Assembly: GCA_018830205.1 (NCBI GenBank) | Contig: JAHJSX010000140.1 | Coordinates: forward strand, 1 to 12,604 | DNA from: an archaeon | GTDB lineage: Archaea; Hydrothermarchaeota; Hydrothermarchaeia; Hydrothermarchaeales; Hydrothermarchaeaceae | Direction of reading: 5' to 3' | DNA: 12,604 bases | Shown here: positions 1 to 6,489 of the stretch, piece after piece | Position numbering within the stretch: the stretch's first letter is position 1 | Layout of the letters: the number at the start of each line of letters is the position of its first letter | Position numbers and translations under genes: made by a program | The notes under the pieces: model-generated | What the model was told of the DNA's origin: nothing | What the model saw: the letters and a program-made list of their open reading frames with translations, nothing else | Databases searched by the model: none

Positions 1-255
1 ACAAACTTCTTGTTCGGTGAATAATTCAACGAGCAAGAGTCATCAACAAAATTGATCCCGTTAAAAATATCTTTCGAACGAAAAGTATTCACAAAAATAT
101 TCAAAAAAGCGGTTGTTCATCATCTGATTTTGTAATAATTTGTTGCCATTACAATATTTGGAATATTTTTTCATACTTGAGGTATAAGGGAGACGAGATA
201 TCCATCAACAAGACAAAAATTAAAGTCCAAAATCTAACTTTAAAAAGAGGGGATT
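1..255. other. AT-rich region without a recognisable gene
   Basis: No convincing coding frame on either strand: the three plus frames meet stops at 18-20, 22-24 and 52-54, and the only minus-strand ATG frame noticed is 18 codons. The region is AT-rich with several A and T runs and paired AATATT words near 152-168. An imperfect palindrome lies at 7-39 (listed separately). A 5' flank or promoter role for the downstream small ORF is likely, but no TATA box can be placed with confidence because that ORF has a Shine-Dalgarno sequence and an unknown leader length. Confidence 0.6.
7..39. repeat. Imperfect inverted repeat / hairpin at left edge
   Basis: The arms CTTGTTCG (9-16) and CGAGCAAG (30-37) pair with one G-U wobble. 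After a single mismatch (17/29), TGAAT (18-22) and ATTCA (24-28) pair around a one-base centre at 23, and the stem extends outward through 8/38 and a wobble at 7/39. It could be the terminator hairpin of a gene left of the window, an operator, or a mobile-element end; no copy elsewhere in the window was noticed. Confidence 0.45.
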
Positions 256-477
256 ATGGAAACTTCCATCTTAATCGCAATCATTACCGGGACATCTGGC
301 ATCATTGGAATTATTATTGGCGGGGCATTAACTTTACTTGGACAGCATTTAAGTAATCGTAATCACTTTAAATTAAGAGAACTGGAAAAAGAAGAAAAAC
401 TTGAGGAAATTCTTGCAGAGCTCATGGAGGCGGGGGAGGTATACGAGCCGAAAATAGGCAAATTTAAAAGGGTCTAG
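256..477 (+). CDS. Small single-pass membrane protein, unknown function
   Basis: 73 residues, not recognised as a named family. Residues about 4-30 form one Ile/Gly/Leu-rich hydrophobic segment, probably a membrane helix. A charged Lys/Glu helix follows (about 38-58), ending in EAGEVYEPKIGKFKRV. That last stretch resembles the helix-plus-wing end of archaeal winged-helix domains (for example the MCM C-terminus), though only part of such a domain would be present. The start is supported by GAGGGG (247-252) just upstream of the ATG. It ends 16 nt before the DUF424 gene, whose likely TATA box lies inside its 3' end. It may be a genuine small membrane protein or a chimeric remnant. Confidence 0.6.
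   Translation: METSILIAIITGTSGIIGIIIGGALTLLGQHLSNRNHFKLRELEKEEKLEEILAELMEAGEVYEPKIGKFKRV
461..470 (+). promoter_or_regulatory. TATA box for the DUF424-nmd3 operon
   Basis: AATTTAAAAG is centred about 28 nt upstream of the ATG at 494. With no Shine-Dalgarno sequence before that ATG, this fits a leaderless or nearly leaderless transcript starting near the start codon. The element lies within the 3' end of the preceding small ORF. Confidence 0.5.
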
Positions 478-493
478 GCCAATTATTTTTATA

Positions 494-790
494 ATGAAGT
501 TTTACGTCAAGACATATAGGGATGGAGACGAATATCTCGTCGCATGCTGTGATGAGGGCATACGCGGCAAAACGTTTGAAGAGGGCAAGCGCATACTTGA
601 TGTAAGTGAGTCGTTTTACTGCGACAAAATTCTAGAGGGGAGTGATGCCTGTTCCCTTCTGCGGCAGGCAACAATTCTGAACATCGTCGGGGAAGAAATT
701 GTGCGTCTTGCAATTTCCGAGGGCATTATACTCAAGCAAAGCATCATGAGCGTCAAAGGCGTCCCCCATGCCCAGATGGTGAAGATGTAA
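494..790 (+). CDS. DUF424 family protein
   Basis: 98 residues, the usual size for this archaeal family. Family-like stretches are an N-terminal beta strand (MKFYVKTYR), the ACCDEGIRGKTFEEG segment (about 17-31), VSESFYCDKIL (about 37-47), a helical part with LNIVGEEIVRLAISEG (about 62-77), and the near-terminal VPHAQMV motif. Biochemical function is unknown. The stop codon overlaps the nmd3 start as TAATG (788-792), so the two are translated together, and that linkage suggests a role in translation or ribosome assembly. No Shine-Dalgarno sequence precedes the ATG; a TATA box about 28 nt upstream suggests leaderless expression. Family assignment is from recalled motifs, not a search. Confidence 0.85.
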   Translation: MKFYVKTYRDGDEYLVACCDEGIRGKTFEEGKRILDVSESFYCDKILEGSDACSLLRQATILNIVGEEIVRLAISEGIILKQSIMSVKGVPHAQMVKM

Positions 791-1830
791 TGACGCGTAC
801 TTTCTGCCATATCTGCGGCAAGAGGACAGTAGAGCTTTTCGAAAACAAGTGCCGCGACTGCTATGTAAGGGAGAAATCATTTATAACGCTTCCAGAAATC
901 TCGATTAAGGTCTGCAGGGAGTGCCTGAGGTACTACAGGAAGGGAAGATGGGAGAGGGCAGAAGGCGAGCCCCTTGAAATTCTAAAAAAGGCAGCGCGAA
1001 ACGCCATAGAAGAATCGCTAAAAATAGAGATGGAGAGCCCCACCACCGAAATTATAGTGGAAGACCCTGTGCAGGCCTCAAATAAAGTTTATAACATAGG
1101 GGGCACCATCAGGGCCAAAGGAGCGGTATCAGGCATACCTGCAGAGGAAGAGGCAAAAACGACCGTCAAAGCCACGCTCGAGCTCTGCCAGAACTGCTCA
1201 AGGAAGGCCGGGGGGTACTTCGAGGCAATACTACAGCTTAGAGGTCCACCCGCTTTAGTTAAATCGGGTGCCCCAACTCTACTTGAGAAACTAACCGATG
1301 AACAACGGCTGCACATTACAAGCATTAAAAACCTGAAAGAATGGACTGATGTCTACTTCGCATCCACCCCTGTTGCAAAAAAGAGTTCACGCCAAATTTT
1401 GGAAAAATTTGGCGGGACACTCAAGGAAACTGCGCATCTACACACGATGGACAAAAGCGGAAAGAACGTTTACAGGGTCACAATCCTGCTTCGGCTGCCC
1501 GAATTTGCCAAGGGCGATGTAATAATGCTCGAGAAAAAGGCATATCAGGTGCTTGGTTCTGGAGGCGCCAAGGTCTCACTTTTTGACCTTGAGAAAAGAA
1601 TAAGGCATTCTACCACTTTTAAATCAATGGAAAAGGTGGAAAGGCTCAAAGGAGAGACCATAACCGCAGTCGTTCTTGAGGCAATAAAAGGACGTATTCA
1701 GTTAATGGAACAAAAAAATTATAAAACTATGGATTTTTACTTTGATATTCAACTAAAACCCACTGACGAGGTAAAGATATTCAAAAATGAGAGGGTTTTC
1801 CTTTTGAAGACAGACGCAGAATATCAATAA
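790..1830 (+). CDS. nmd3: NMD3 family ribosome-maturation protein
   Basis: 346 residues, the archaeal counterpart of eukaryotic NMD3, which binds the large ribosomal subunit during late maturation and export. Archaea have no export step, so a subunit-maturation role is inferred. The N-terminus has the expected cysteine pairs: C6/C9, C21/C24 and C42/C45 (CHIC, CRDC, CREC), then C133/C136 (CQNC) followed by the typical GGYFEAILQLRG. The C-terminal half (about 220-346) is beta-rich and fits the OB/SH3-like domains. The start overlaps the DUF424 stop by one base. The last third is more AT-rich than the first. A strong inverted repeat lies inside the gene at codons 201-209. Confidence 0.9.
   Translation: MTRTFCHICGKRTVELFENKCRDCYVREKSFITLPEISIKVCRECLRYYRKGRWERAEGEPLEILKKAARNAIEESLKIEMESPTTEIIVEDPVQASNKVYNIGGTIRAKGAVSGIPAEEEAKTTVKATLELCQNCSRKAGGYFEAILQLRGPPALVKSGAPTLLEKLTDEQRLHITSIKNLKEWTDVYFASTPVAKKSSRQILEKFGGTLKETAHLHTMDKSGKNVYRVTILLRLPEFAKGDVIMLEKKAYQVLGSGGAKVSLFDLEKRIRHSTTFKSMEKVERLKGETITAVVLEAIKGRIQLMEQKNYKTMDFYFDIQLKPTDEVKIFKNERVFLLKTDAEYQ
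1390..1414. repeat. Perfect 11-bp inverted repeat inside nmd3
   Basis: CGCCAAATTTT (1390-1400) and AAAATTTGGCG (1404-1414) are exact reverse complements around a 3-nt GGA loop. They cover codons 201-209 (RQILEKFGG). In mRNA this makes a compact hairpin with a GC clamp at its base. It may simply follow from codon choice. Confidence 0.7.
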
Positions 1831-1878
1831 ATTTTTAGTAGTAAAGTTTATGTAATGATTTATCATGAGGATATTTCT

Positions 1879-3834
1879 ATGAGTGATGAGCCACGAGTAG
1901 GGATTTATGTTTGCCACTGCGGCATCAATATTGCAGGCGTCATAGATGTTGAAGAAGTAGTCGATTATGCAAAAACACTTGACGGCGTCATCGTGGCCCG
2001 GGACGACAAATACATGTGCTCGGACCCAGGCCAGGACCTTATAAAAAAGGACATAGTTGAGAACAAGCTGAACCGGATTGTTGTTGCGGCCTGCTCACCA
2101 AGGATGCATGAGCCCACGTTCCGTACTGCATGTTCTGAGGCAGGACTCAATCCCTATCTTTTTGAAATGGCAAACATCCGCGAGCACGCGTCATGGGTGC
2201 ACATGAGTGAGCCAGAAGCGGCGACACAAAAAGCCAAGGACCAGGTCAGGATGGCAGTCGCGAAGGCAAGGCTCCTGGAGCCTCTTGAAAATCCCAGGGT
2301 CGACGTCACAAAAGCATCGCTTGTTATTGGAGGGGGCATCGCTGGAATCCAGGCGAGCCTGGATTTGGCGGACCAGGGTTACAAGGTCTATCTTGTTGAG
2401 AAGACGCCAAGCATCGGGGGCGTCATGGCGCAGCTTGACAAGACATTCCCGACAATGGACTGCTCGGCCTGCATATTGACTCCAAAAATGGTGGATGTTT
2501 CGCGCCACCCCAATATTGAGATGATTACCTACGCAGAAGTAAAAGAGGTTGACGGGTACATTGGCAATTTCAAAGTTAAGGTGGAAAAGAAGCCAAAATT
2601 TGTAAACGCAGATTCCTGCACAGGATGCGGGCAGTGCGCTGACGCATGCCCGATTGAGGTTCCAAATGAATTTGACTATGGCCTTGGAACAAGGAAGGCG
2701 ATTTATGTGCCGTTCCCACAGGCCGTACCATTGATTTACACAGTGGACAGCGAGAACTGTGTTGGCTGCAGGATGTGCGACAACGTGTGCGACCCCGACT
2801 CTATAGAGTTTGACCAGAAGGCGGAGGAAGTAATACTTGAAGTCGGCACGATAATCCTTGCAGCCGGATTCAAAGTATTTGATGCTAAAAGAAAAGAGGA
2901 GTACGGCTACGGCGTTCACGACAACGTGATAACTGCAATCGAGTTTGAGCGCCTCATAAACGCATCCGGCCCCACCGGCGGAAAGCTTCTGCGGCCGTCT
3001 GATGGGAAGGAGCCAAAAAGCATCGGCTTCATACAGTGTGTTGGCTCAAGAGATGTCACAATCGGAAACCCATACTGCTCGAGGGTCTGCTGCATGTATG
3101 CGATAAAAAATGCAAGGCTCTACAAGGAAAAACACCCCGATGCCGAGATATACATATTTTACATGGACATCCGTGCCTTTGGAAAGGGCTACGAGGAATT
3201 TTACCAGGCGGCCCAGGAGGACTATGGCGTAAAATTCCTAAAGGGGCGTCCTGCGAAAATTGATGAAGATAAAAACACAAAAAATCTCCTGCTAAATGTC
3301 GAGGACACGATGCTTGGGGCAAACCTTGAGATGGAGATGGACCTCGTTGTGCTTTCAGTTGGCATGGAGCCCCCAGAAGACGCAGACCAGCTCCAGAAGG
3401 TGCTCCGGCTTTCACGGTCTGCTGATGGGTTTTTCATGGAGGCGCACCCGAAGCTGCGGCCTGTCGACACACTCACTGCTGGCGTTTTCCTGGCAGGGAC
3501 CGTTCAGGGCCCAAAAGACATACCCGACACAGTGGTCCAGGGAAGCGCGGCCGCATCAAGGGCCTCTATCCCGATGTCAAAAGGCGAGGTTGAAGTCGAG
3601 CCGGTAATAGCAACAGTTGACGACGAAGCCTGCATAGGATGCAGGATTTGCGAGAGGGTCTGCGACTTCGGGGCAATTGAGGTTGTTGAGCGGAAGGCGA
3701 AGGTAAACGACGTCCTGTGCCAGGGCTGCGGTGGATGCGCCGGAGCCTGTCCAACAGGCTCCATGCAGATAAGGCACTTCAGCGACAAGCAGATTATGGC
3801 AATGATAGAAGCCGCATTTGAAGAGGAAAAATGA
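1879..3834 (+). CDS. hdrA: CoB-CoM heterodisulfide reductase subunit HdrA
   Basis: 651 residues, normal for HdrA, the cytoplasmic FAD and iron-sulfur subunit that bifurcates electrons between ferredoxin and heterodisulfide in complex with HdrBC and MvhD. The N-terminus has the family VGIYVCHCG motif (C12, C14). The FAD Rossmann motif GGGIAG is at 151-156. The inserted ferredoxin domain has C247/C250/C253/C257 and C294/C297/C300/C304. The C-terminal ferredoxin domain has C585/C588/C591/C595 and C614/C617/C620/C624. After C304 and C595 the usual proline is aspartate. The ATG at 1879 is preferred because GAGGA lies about 7 nt upstream and MSDEPRVGIY matches family N-termini; an in-frame ATG at 1855 would add 8 residues. 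It overlaps mvhD by ATGA. No hdrB or hdrC is in the window. Confidence 0.95.
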   Translation: MSDEPRVGIYVCHCGINIAGVIDVEEVVDYAKTLDGVIVARDDKYMCSDPGQDLIKKDIVENKLNRIVVAACSPRMHEPTFRTACSEAGLNPYLFEMANIREHASWVHMSEPEAATQKAKDQVRMAVAKARLLEPLENPRVDVTKASLVIGGGIAGIQASLDLADQGYKVYLVEKTPSIGGVMAQLDKTFPTMDCSACILTPKMVDVSRHPNIEMITYAEVKEVDGYIGNFKVKVEKKPKFVNADSCTGCGQCADACPIEVPNEFDYGLGTRKAIYVPFPQAVPLIYTVDSENCVGCRMCDNVCDPDSIEFDQKAEEVILEVGTIILAAGFKVFDAKRKEEYGYGVHDNVITAIEFERLINASGPTGGKLLRPSDGKEPKSIGFIQCVGSRDVTIGNPYCSRVCCMYAIKNARLYKEKHPDAEIYIFYMDIRAFGKGYEEFYQAAQEDYGVKFLKGRPAKIDEDKNTKNLLLNVEDTMLGANLEMEMDLVVLSVGMEPPEDADQLQKVLRLSRSADGFFMEAHPKLRPVDTLTAGVFLAGTVQGPKDIPDTVVQGSAAASRASIPMSKGEVEVEPVIATVDDEACIGCRICERVCDFGAIEVVERKAKVNDVLCQGCGGCAGACPTGSMQIRHFSDKQIMAMIEAAFEEEK

Positions 3835-4241
3835 CATTCGAACCAAAAATCCTGGGATTTCTTTGCAACTGGTGCTGTTATGCCGGCGCTGACATGGCAG
3901 GCACGAGCAGGATGCAGTACCCGCCAAATTTCAGGATAATCAGGATAATGTGCACGGCAAGGCTTGACCCAACTTTTATTTTGAAGGCTTTCTCTGAAGG
4001 GGCAGACGGAGTTTTTATTGGCGGCTGCCACTTAGGTGACTGCCACTATGTTGCAGGAAACTACAAGGCCGAGAGACGCGTAAAGCTTGTACACGACCTG
4101 CTCGGGGAACTGGGACTTGAAAAAGAGAGGCTAATGCTCAAGTGGGTATCCGCATCAGAAGGCGAGCGATTTGCCAATACCGTAAAGGATTTCACGAGTA
4201 CAATTAAGAAGGTCGGACCAAGCCCACTTAGATCTGCCTAG
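3831..4241 (+). CDS. mvhD: MvhD-type [2Fe-2S] electron-transfer subunit
   Basis: 136 residues, the typical size of MvhD, the F420-non-reducing hydrogenase iron-sulfur subunit that passes electrons from a hydrogenase or formate dehydrogenase to the FAD of HdrA. Visible family features are GFLCNWCCYAGADMAG (C12, C15, C16), RIMCTARLDP, and FIGGCHLGDCHYVAGNYKAERR. The start is fixed by GAGG 4 nt upstream of the ATG and by the 4-base overlap with the hdrA stop, which implies coupled translation and 1:1 assembly with HdrA. No MvhA or MvhG hydrogenase subunit follows; transcription runs into a convergent region. The electron donor is therefore encoded elsewhere and cannot be named from here. Confidence 0.93.
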   Translation: MTFEPKILGFLCNWCCYAGADMAGTSRMQYPPNFRIIRIMCTARLDPTFILKAFSEGADGVFIGGCHLGDCHYVAGNYKAERRVKLVHDLLGELGLEKERLMLKWVSASEGERFANTVKDFTSTIKKVGPSPLRSA

Positions 4242-4344
4242 GTCCCTTTAGGTATTTCTCGTGTAGAGTTGGTATATACCACCCTTTTTCACGGACAATC
4301 TTACTTTTTATATTATCTTCCCGCCGCCTTTTCTCCCCGTACAA
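4228..4344 (-). CDS. Candidate 38-aa basic small protein (TTG start)
   Basis: Reading the minus strand of the gap between mvhD and the phosphatase gives a 38-codon frame starting MYGEKRRRE (TTG at 4344-4342) and ending REKGWYIPTLHEKYLKGPRQI before TAA at 4230-4228. The composition is strongly basic and protein-like. Supporting signals are correctly spaced: GGAGG at 4356-4352, seven bases before the TTG, and a TATA-like GCTATTTATAGC at 4395-4384 that would start a transcript near 4364. The frame stays open upstream to a TAA near 4399, so it could instead be the tail of a decayed longer gene. The last 14 bases overlap the mvhD 3' end antisense. No family was recognised. Confidence 0.45.
   Translation of the reverse strand: MYGEKRRREDNIKSKIVREKGWYIPTLHEKYLKGPRQI
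4284..4309 (+). terminator. T-rich candidate terminator for hdrA-mvhD
   Basis: Two TTTTT runs (4284-4288 and 4305-4309) lie about 45-70 nt after the mvhD stop, in keeping with archaeal intrinsic termination on T tracts. On the other strand the same bases are lysine codons of the candidate small ORF, so the tracts may reflect coding there instead. Confidence 0.3.
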
Positions 4345-4351
4345 ATTAATA

Positions 4352-4395
4352 CCTCCAATAGGTGTTATAATATTGTAAGCCGCGCTATAAATAGC
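4352..4395 (-). promoter_or_regulatory. TATA box and Shine-Dalgarno for the small minus-strand ORF
   Basis: Minus-strand GCTATTTATAGC (4395-4384) is an A/T-rich TATA-like element within a 5-bp inverted repeat (GCTAT/ATAGC). A start site about 26 nt on would fall near 4364, followed by GGAGG at 4356-4352 and a TTG at 4344. Because the element is near-palindromic it could also fire to the right, antisense to the phosphatase 3' end. Confidence 0.4.
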
Positions 4396-4410
4396 TTGTT
4401 ATAATCAATT

Positions 4411-5091
4411 TTAATAGAGCTTTTTCTCTTTTATCAGGTGCTCAATTGCCTCCACGCAACCTTCCCCAAAACGAGCCCTTGTGATATAATCACTAACATC
4501 CTTTAATCCTTCCTCAAAGACTGAAATTGCATAACCCGCAGCCTCCAGCATCTCCCTATCGTTCTCGCTGTCGCCGATTGCGGCAATCTCTTTTATATCA
4601 ATCCCCATCATTCTTCCCGCCTCTTTTAGCGCCACTCCCTTGTTGACCCTTGTGTCTTTGATGTGGATTGCGTATTTCGTGTCAACAACGCTTACGTCAA
4701 ACCCTCTGAGCACCTTTTTTATCTCTTCGACAGGCACGGTCCTTGAAAGCGCTATCTCTGTCTTTCTTAGTTCCGAGCGCATGACGCGCTCGACAGTGAG
4801 CTTTCCACGAAGCGCATTGAAGGCCTCATTCACTTTCTCAATATCTCCAGAGTATTTCACTTCCCCAGTTCTTGGATACGTCACAATCCCTCCGTTTTCC
4901 GCTATTAAGGGCCCCGTGGTCCCAATAAAGAACGATGCTGATTCGGTTATACAGAGGATGTTCCCTGTTGCAAGTATCACAGGAATCCCATGGGCCTCAA
5001 GCTCTCGTGCCTTTGCCACTGCCCCGAGGTCAAGCTGTCTCTTTTCATCCGTGAGGGTGCCGTCTATGTCTATTGCAACTGCCTTGATCAT
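4411..5091 (-). CDS. Phosphoglycolate phosphatase, archaeal type (HAD superfamily)
   Basis: 226 residues, matching the archaeal phosphoglycolate phosphatase / sucrose-phosphatase-like HAD (type IIB cap) family. The predicted reaction is 2-phosphoglycolate to glycolate plus phosphate in the cytoplasm. HAD motifs are visible: DIDGT at 8-12 (nucleophile D8, acid/base D10), the threonine of ILATGN as motif II, the NKGVAL lysine region as motif III, and GDSENDREML as motif IV. The cap domain lies between motifs II and III. The start is an ATG 51 bp from the divergent ATPase gene, with a TATA box about 25 nt upstream and no Shine-Dalgarno sequence, so probably leaderless. Other small sugar-phosphate substrates are possible in this superfamily. 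Confidence 0.85.
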   Translation of the reverse strand: MIKAVAIDIDGTLTDEKRQLDLGAVAKARELEAHGIPVILATGNILCITESASFFIGTTGPLIAENGGIVTYPRTGEVKYSGDIEKVNEAFNALRGKLTVERVMRSELRKTEIALSRTVPVEEIKKVLRGFDVSVVDTKYAIHIKDTRVNKGVALKEAGRMMGIDIKEIAAIGDSENDREMLEAAGYAISVFEEGLKDVSDYITRARFGEGCVEAIEHLIKEKKLY

Positions 5092-5104
5092 ACACTAAAA
5101 TCTC

Positions 5105-5126
5105 ACAACACTTTTATAATTGTTGC
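5105..5126. promoter_or_regulatory. Single TATA box shared by two divergent genes
   Basis: CTTTTATAAT (5111-5120) lies at the middle of the 51-bp divergent gap. Its centre is about 27 nt from the ATPase ATG (5143) and about 25 nt from the phosphatase ATG (5091). It is flanked by the inverted repeat CAACA (5106-5110) and TGTTG (5121-5125), so each direction sees CAACA just upstream of the TATA core, where a BRE (TFB-recognition element) would lie. No second well-placed TATA box was found for either gene. Confidence 0.6.
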
Positions 5127-5142
5127 TCTATATCTAGTAGGG

Positions 5143-6489
5143 ATGAGTGAACAGGACTGCTCGAAACTCACTGAAGAAGTAAGGAAGCTTGAATCAGAGC
5201 TTGGGGAGAAATACGAAGGTGTCTTCATCTCAGATCCTGATAAAATCGCGTCTATTGCAGGCGAGATAAAAACACAGACCGGAGCAAGCGACGAGGCAAT
5301 CAAATGCTACATCTACAAAAATCTCAGCATCGGTAACCTGACGCCGTTCTTGCTTGACGGGAATCTTGAGGAAATCATGGAAATCGGGGGCGGAGAGCCC
5401 GTATACGTATATGACAAAAATACAGGGATGACAGAGTCTGACACTACCCTCGAAACAAAAGAGATTAAGGATATAATCAGAAAGATTGCAAGATATTCAG
5501 GGAGGACGGTTGACGGGTCAAATCCCCTTCTTGACGGCAGGCTTCCTGATGGGAGCAGGGCAAATGCCACATTTCCAGAGGTCACTCCAAGGGGCCCGAC
5601 CCTCACTATCAGAAAGTTTGAGAAAGAATCCCTCAGCATCTCGGACCTTATACGATTTGGAACCATGACCCCCACACTCGCCGCGTTTTTGTGGCTCACC
5701 GTGGAGGGTTTGGGAACCAAGCCGGCAAACGTGCTGGTCCTTGGGGGCACTGCATGCGGCAAGACCACCACAATTAACGCACTGTCGCATTTCATACCGG
5801 CGGGTGAGCGTATTATCTCAATAGAGGACACGCTTGAGGTAAACCTACGCCACAAGCACTGGATACCAATGGAGACCAAACCCTCAGACCCGGGCAAGGA
5901 CAATGAGATTGAAATGGACGACCTTTTGAAAAATGCCCTGAGGATGCGCCCCGACAGAATCATAGTAGGCGAGGTGCGTTCAAAGGAGGCCCTCTCCCTT
6001 TTTACTGCCATGAACACAGGACACGACGGCTGCATGGCAACGATTCACGCAAACTCCGCAAAGGAGGCCCTGACACGGCTCCAGACCCACCCCATGAACG
6101 TACCGGATGTGATGATTCCGGCCCTTGACCTGATAATTGCCCAGAACAGGCGCGTAGAAGAGGGAAAGATTGTAAGAAGAATAGTGGAGGTTGCAGAAAT
6201 TGGGGGGCGAGAAGGGGGCACAATCCTGACCAACACCCTTTTCAAATTTGACCCGGAAAAGAAAAAATTAGAAATCAATCTCCTTAATGGGAGGATTATC
6301 CAGGAGCTTTCCACCCTTACGAACCTCACTGTAAAAGAGATAGACGCCGAGCTCGACAAGAGGGAGGCAATACTCGACACAATGGCCAAAAACAGGGCGG
6401 ACCGGGACACCCTGCACGAGGTCGTGAACCTTTACTACAAAAACCCTGACGAGGCCATAGAGCTCTTGTACGAACGGGTCAAGGGCTAG
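5143..6489 (+). CDS. Type II/IV secretion system family ATPase (TadA/VirB11/GspE-like)
   Basis: 448 residues from the ATG at 5143. This start is chosen because a TATA box lies about 27 nt upstream; the in-frame upstream ATG at 4990 lies inside the divergent phosphatase gene. The family powers archaeal pilus, archaellum or secretion assembly at the inner face of the membrane. The N-terminal domain (about 1-180) carries the TLTIRKF strand. Walker A is GGTACGKTT (201-209, K207), the Asp-box region is ISIEDTLEV, Walker B is RIIVGEVR with E277, and the His box is CMATIHANS. The end is charged and helical. No TadC-like membrane protein, prepilin or peptidase gene lies nearby, so the machine it serves is unknown. 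Its stop overlaps the convergent ArsR-like gene's stop. Confidence 0.88.
   Translation: MSEQDCSKLTEEVRKLESELGEKYEGVFISDPDKIASIAGEIKTQTGASDEAIKCYIYKNLSIGNLTPFLLDGNLEEIMEIGGGEPVYVYDKNTGMTESDTTLETKEIKDIIRKIARYSGRTVDGSNPLLDGRLPDGSRANATFPEVTPRGPTLTIRKFEKESLSISDLIRFGTMTPTLAAFLWLTVEGLGTKPANVLVLGGTACGKTTTINALSHFIPAGERIISIEDTLEVNLRHKHWIPMETKPSDPGKDNEIEMDDLLKNALRMRPDRIIVGEVRSKEALSLFTAMNTGHDGCMATIHANSAKEALTRLQTHPMNVPDVMIPALDLIIAQNRRVEEGKIVRRIVEVAEIGGREGGTILTNTLFKFDPEKKKLEINLLNGRIIQELSTLTNLTVKEIDAELDKREAILDTMAKNRADRDTLHEVVNLYYKNPDEAIELLYERVKG

Noticed and set aside
100..130. C/D-box RNA suggested by minus-strand ATGATGA near 121-127
   Set aside because: No CTGA D box follows at a usable distance and no terminal stem was found.
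1247..1270. CACCCG/CGGGTG inverted repeat inside nmd3
   Set aside because: Only six base pairs with a 12-nt loop inside coding sequence; expected by chance.
2191..2919. Long 242-codon open frame antisense to hdrA
   Set aside because: It lies wholly within a confidently identified gene, matches no family pattern, and is the usual by-product of codon bias in a well-conserved gene.
3504..4031. 175-codon minus-strand frame across the hdrA-mvhD junction
   Set aside because: Both sense genes are certain and overlap by ATGA there; no promoter or ribosome-binding site for the antisense frame.
4271..4280. GGTATATACC palindrome between mvhD and the phosphatase as an operator
   Set aside because: Short, and it falls inside the candidate small ORF as the Trp-Tyr-Ile-Pro codons; no placement relative to a promoter supports an operator.
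4990..5142. N-terminal extension of the ATPase from an upstream in-frame ATG
   Set aside because: It would lie inside the divergent phosphatase gene and run across the TATA box at 5111-5120; the ATG at 5143 is correctly placed for that box.
5313..6035. 240-codon open frame antisense to the secretion-family ATPase
   Set aside because: Opposite strand carries the Walker A, Walker B and His-box motifs; the antisense frame has Ser/Pro-rich shadow composition and no start signals.
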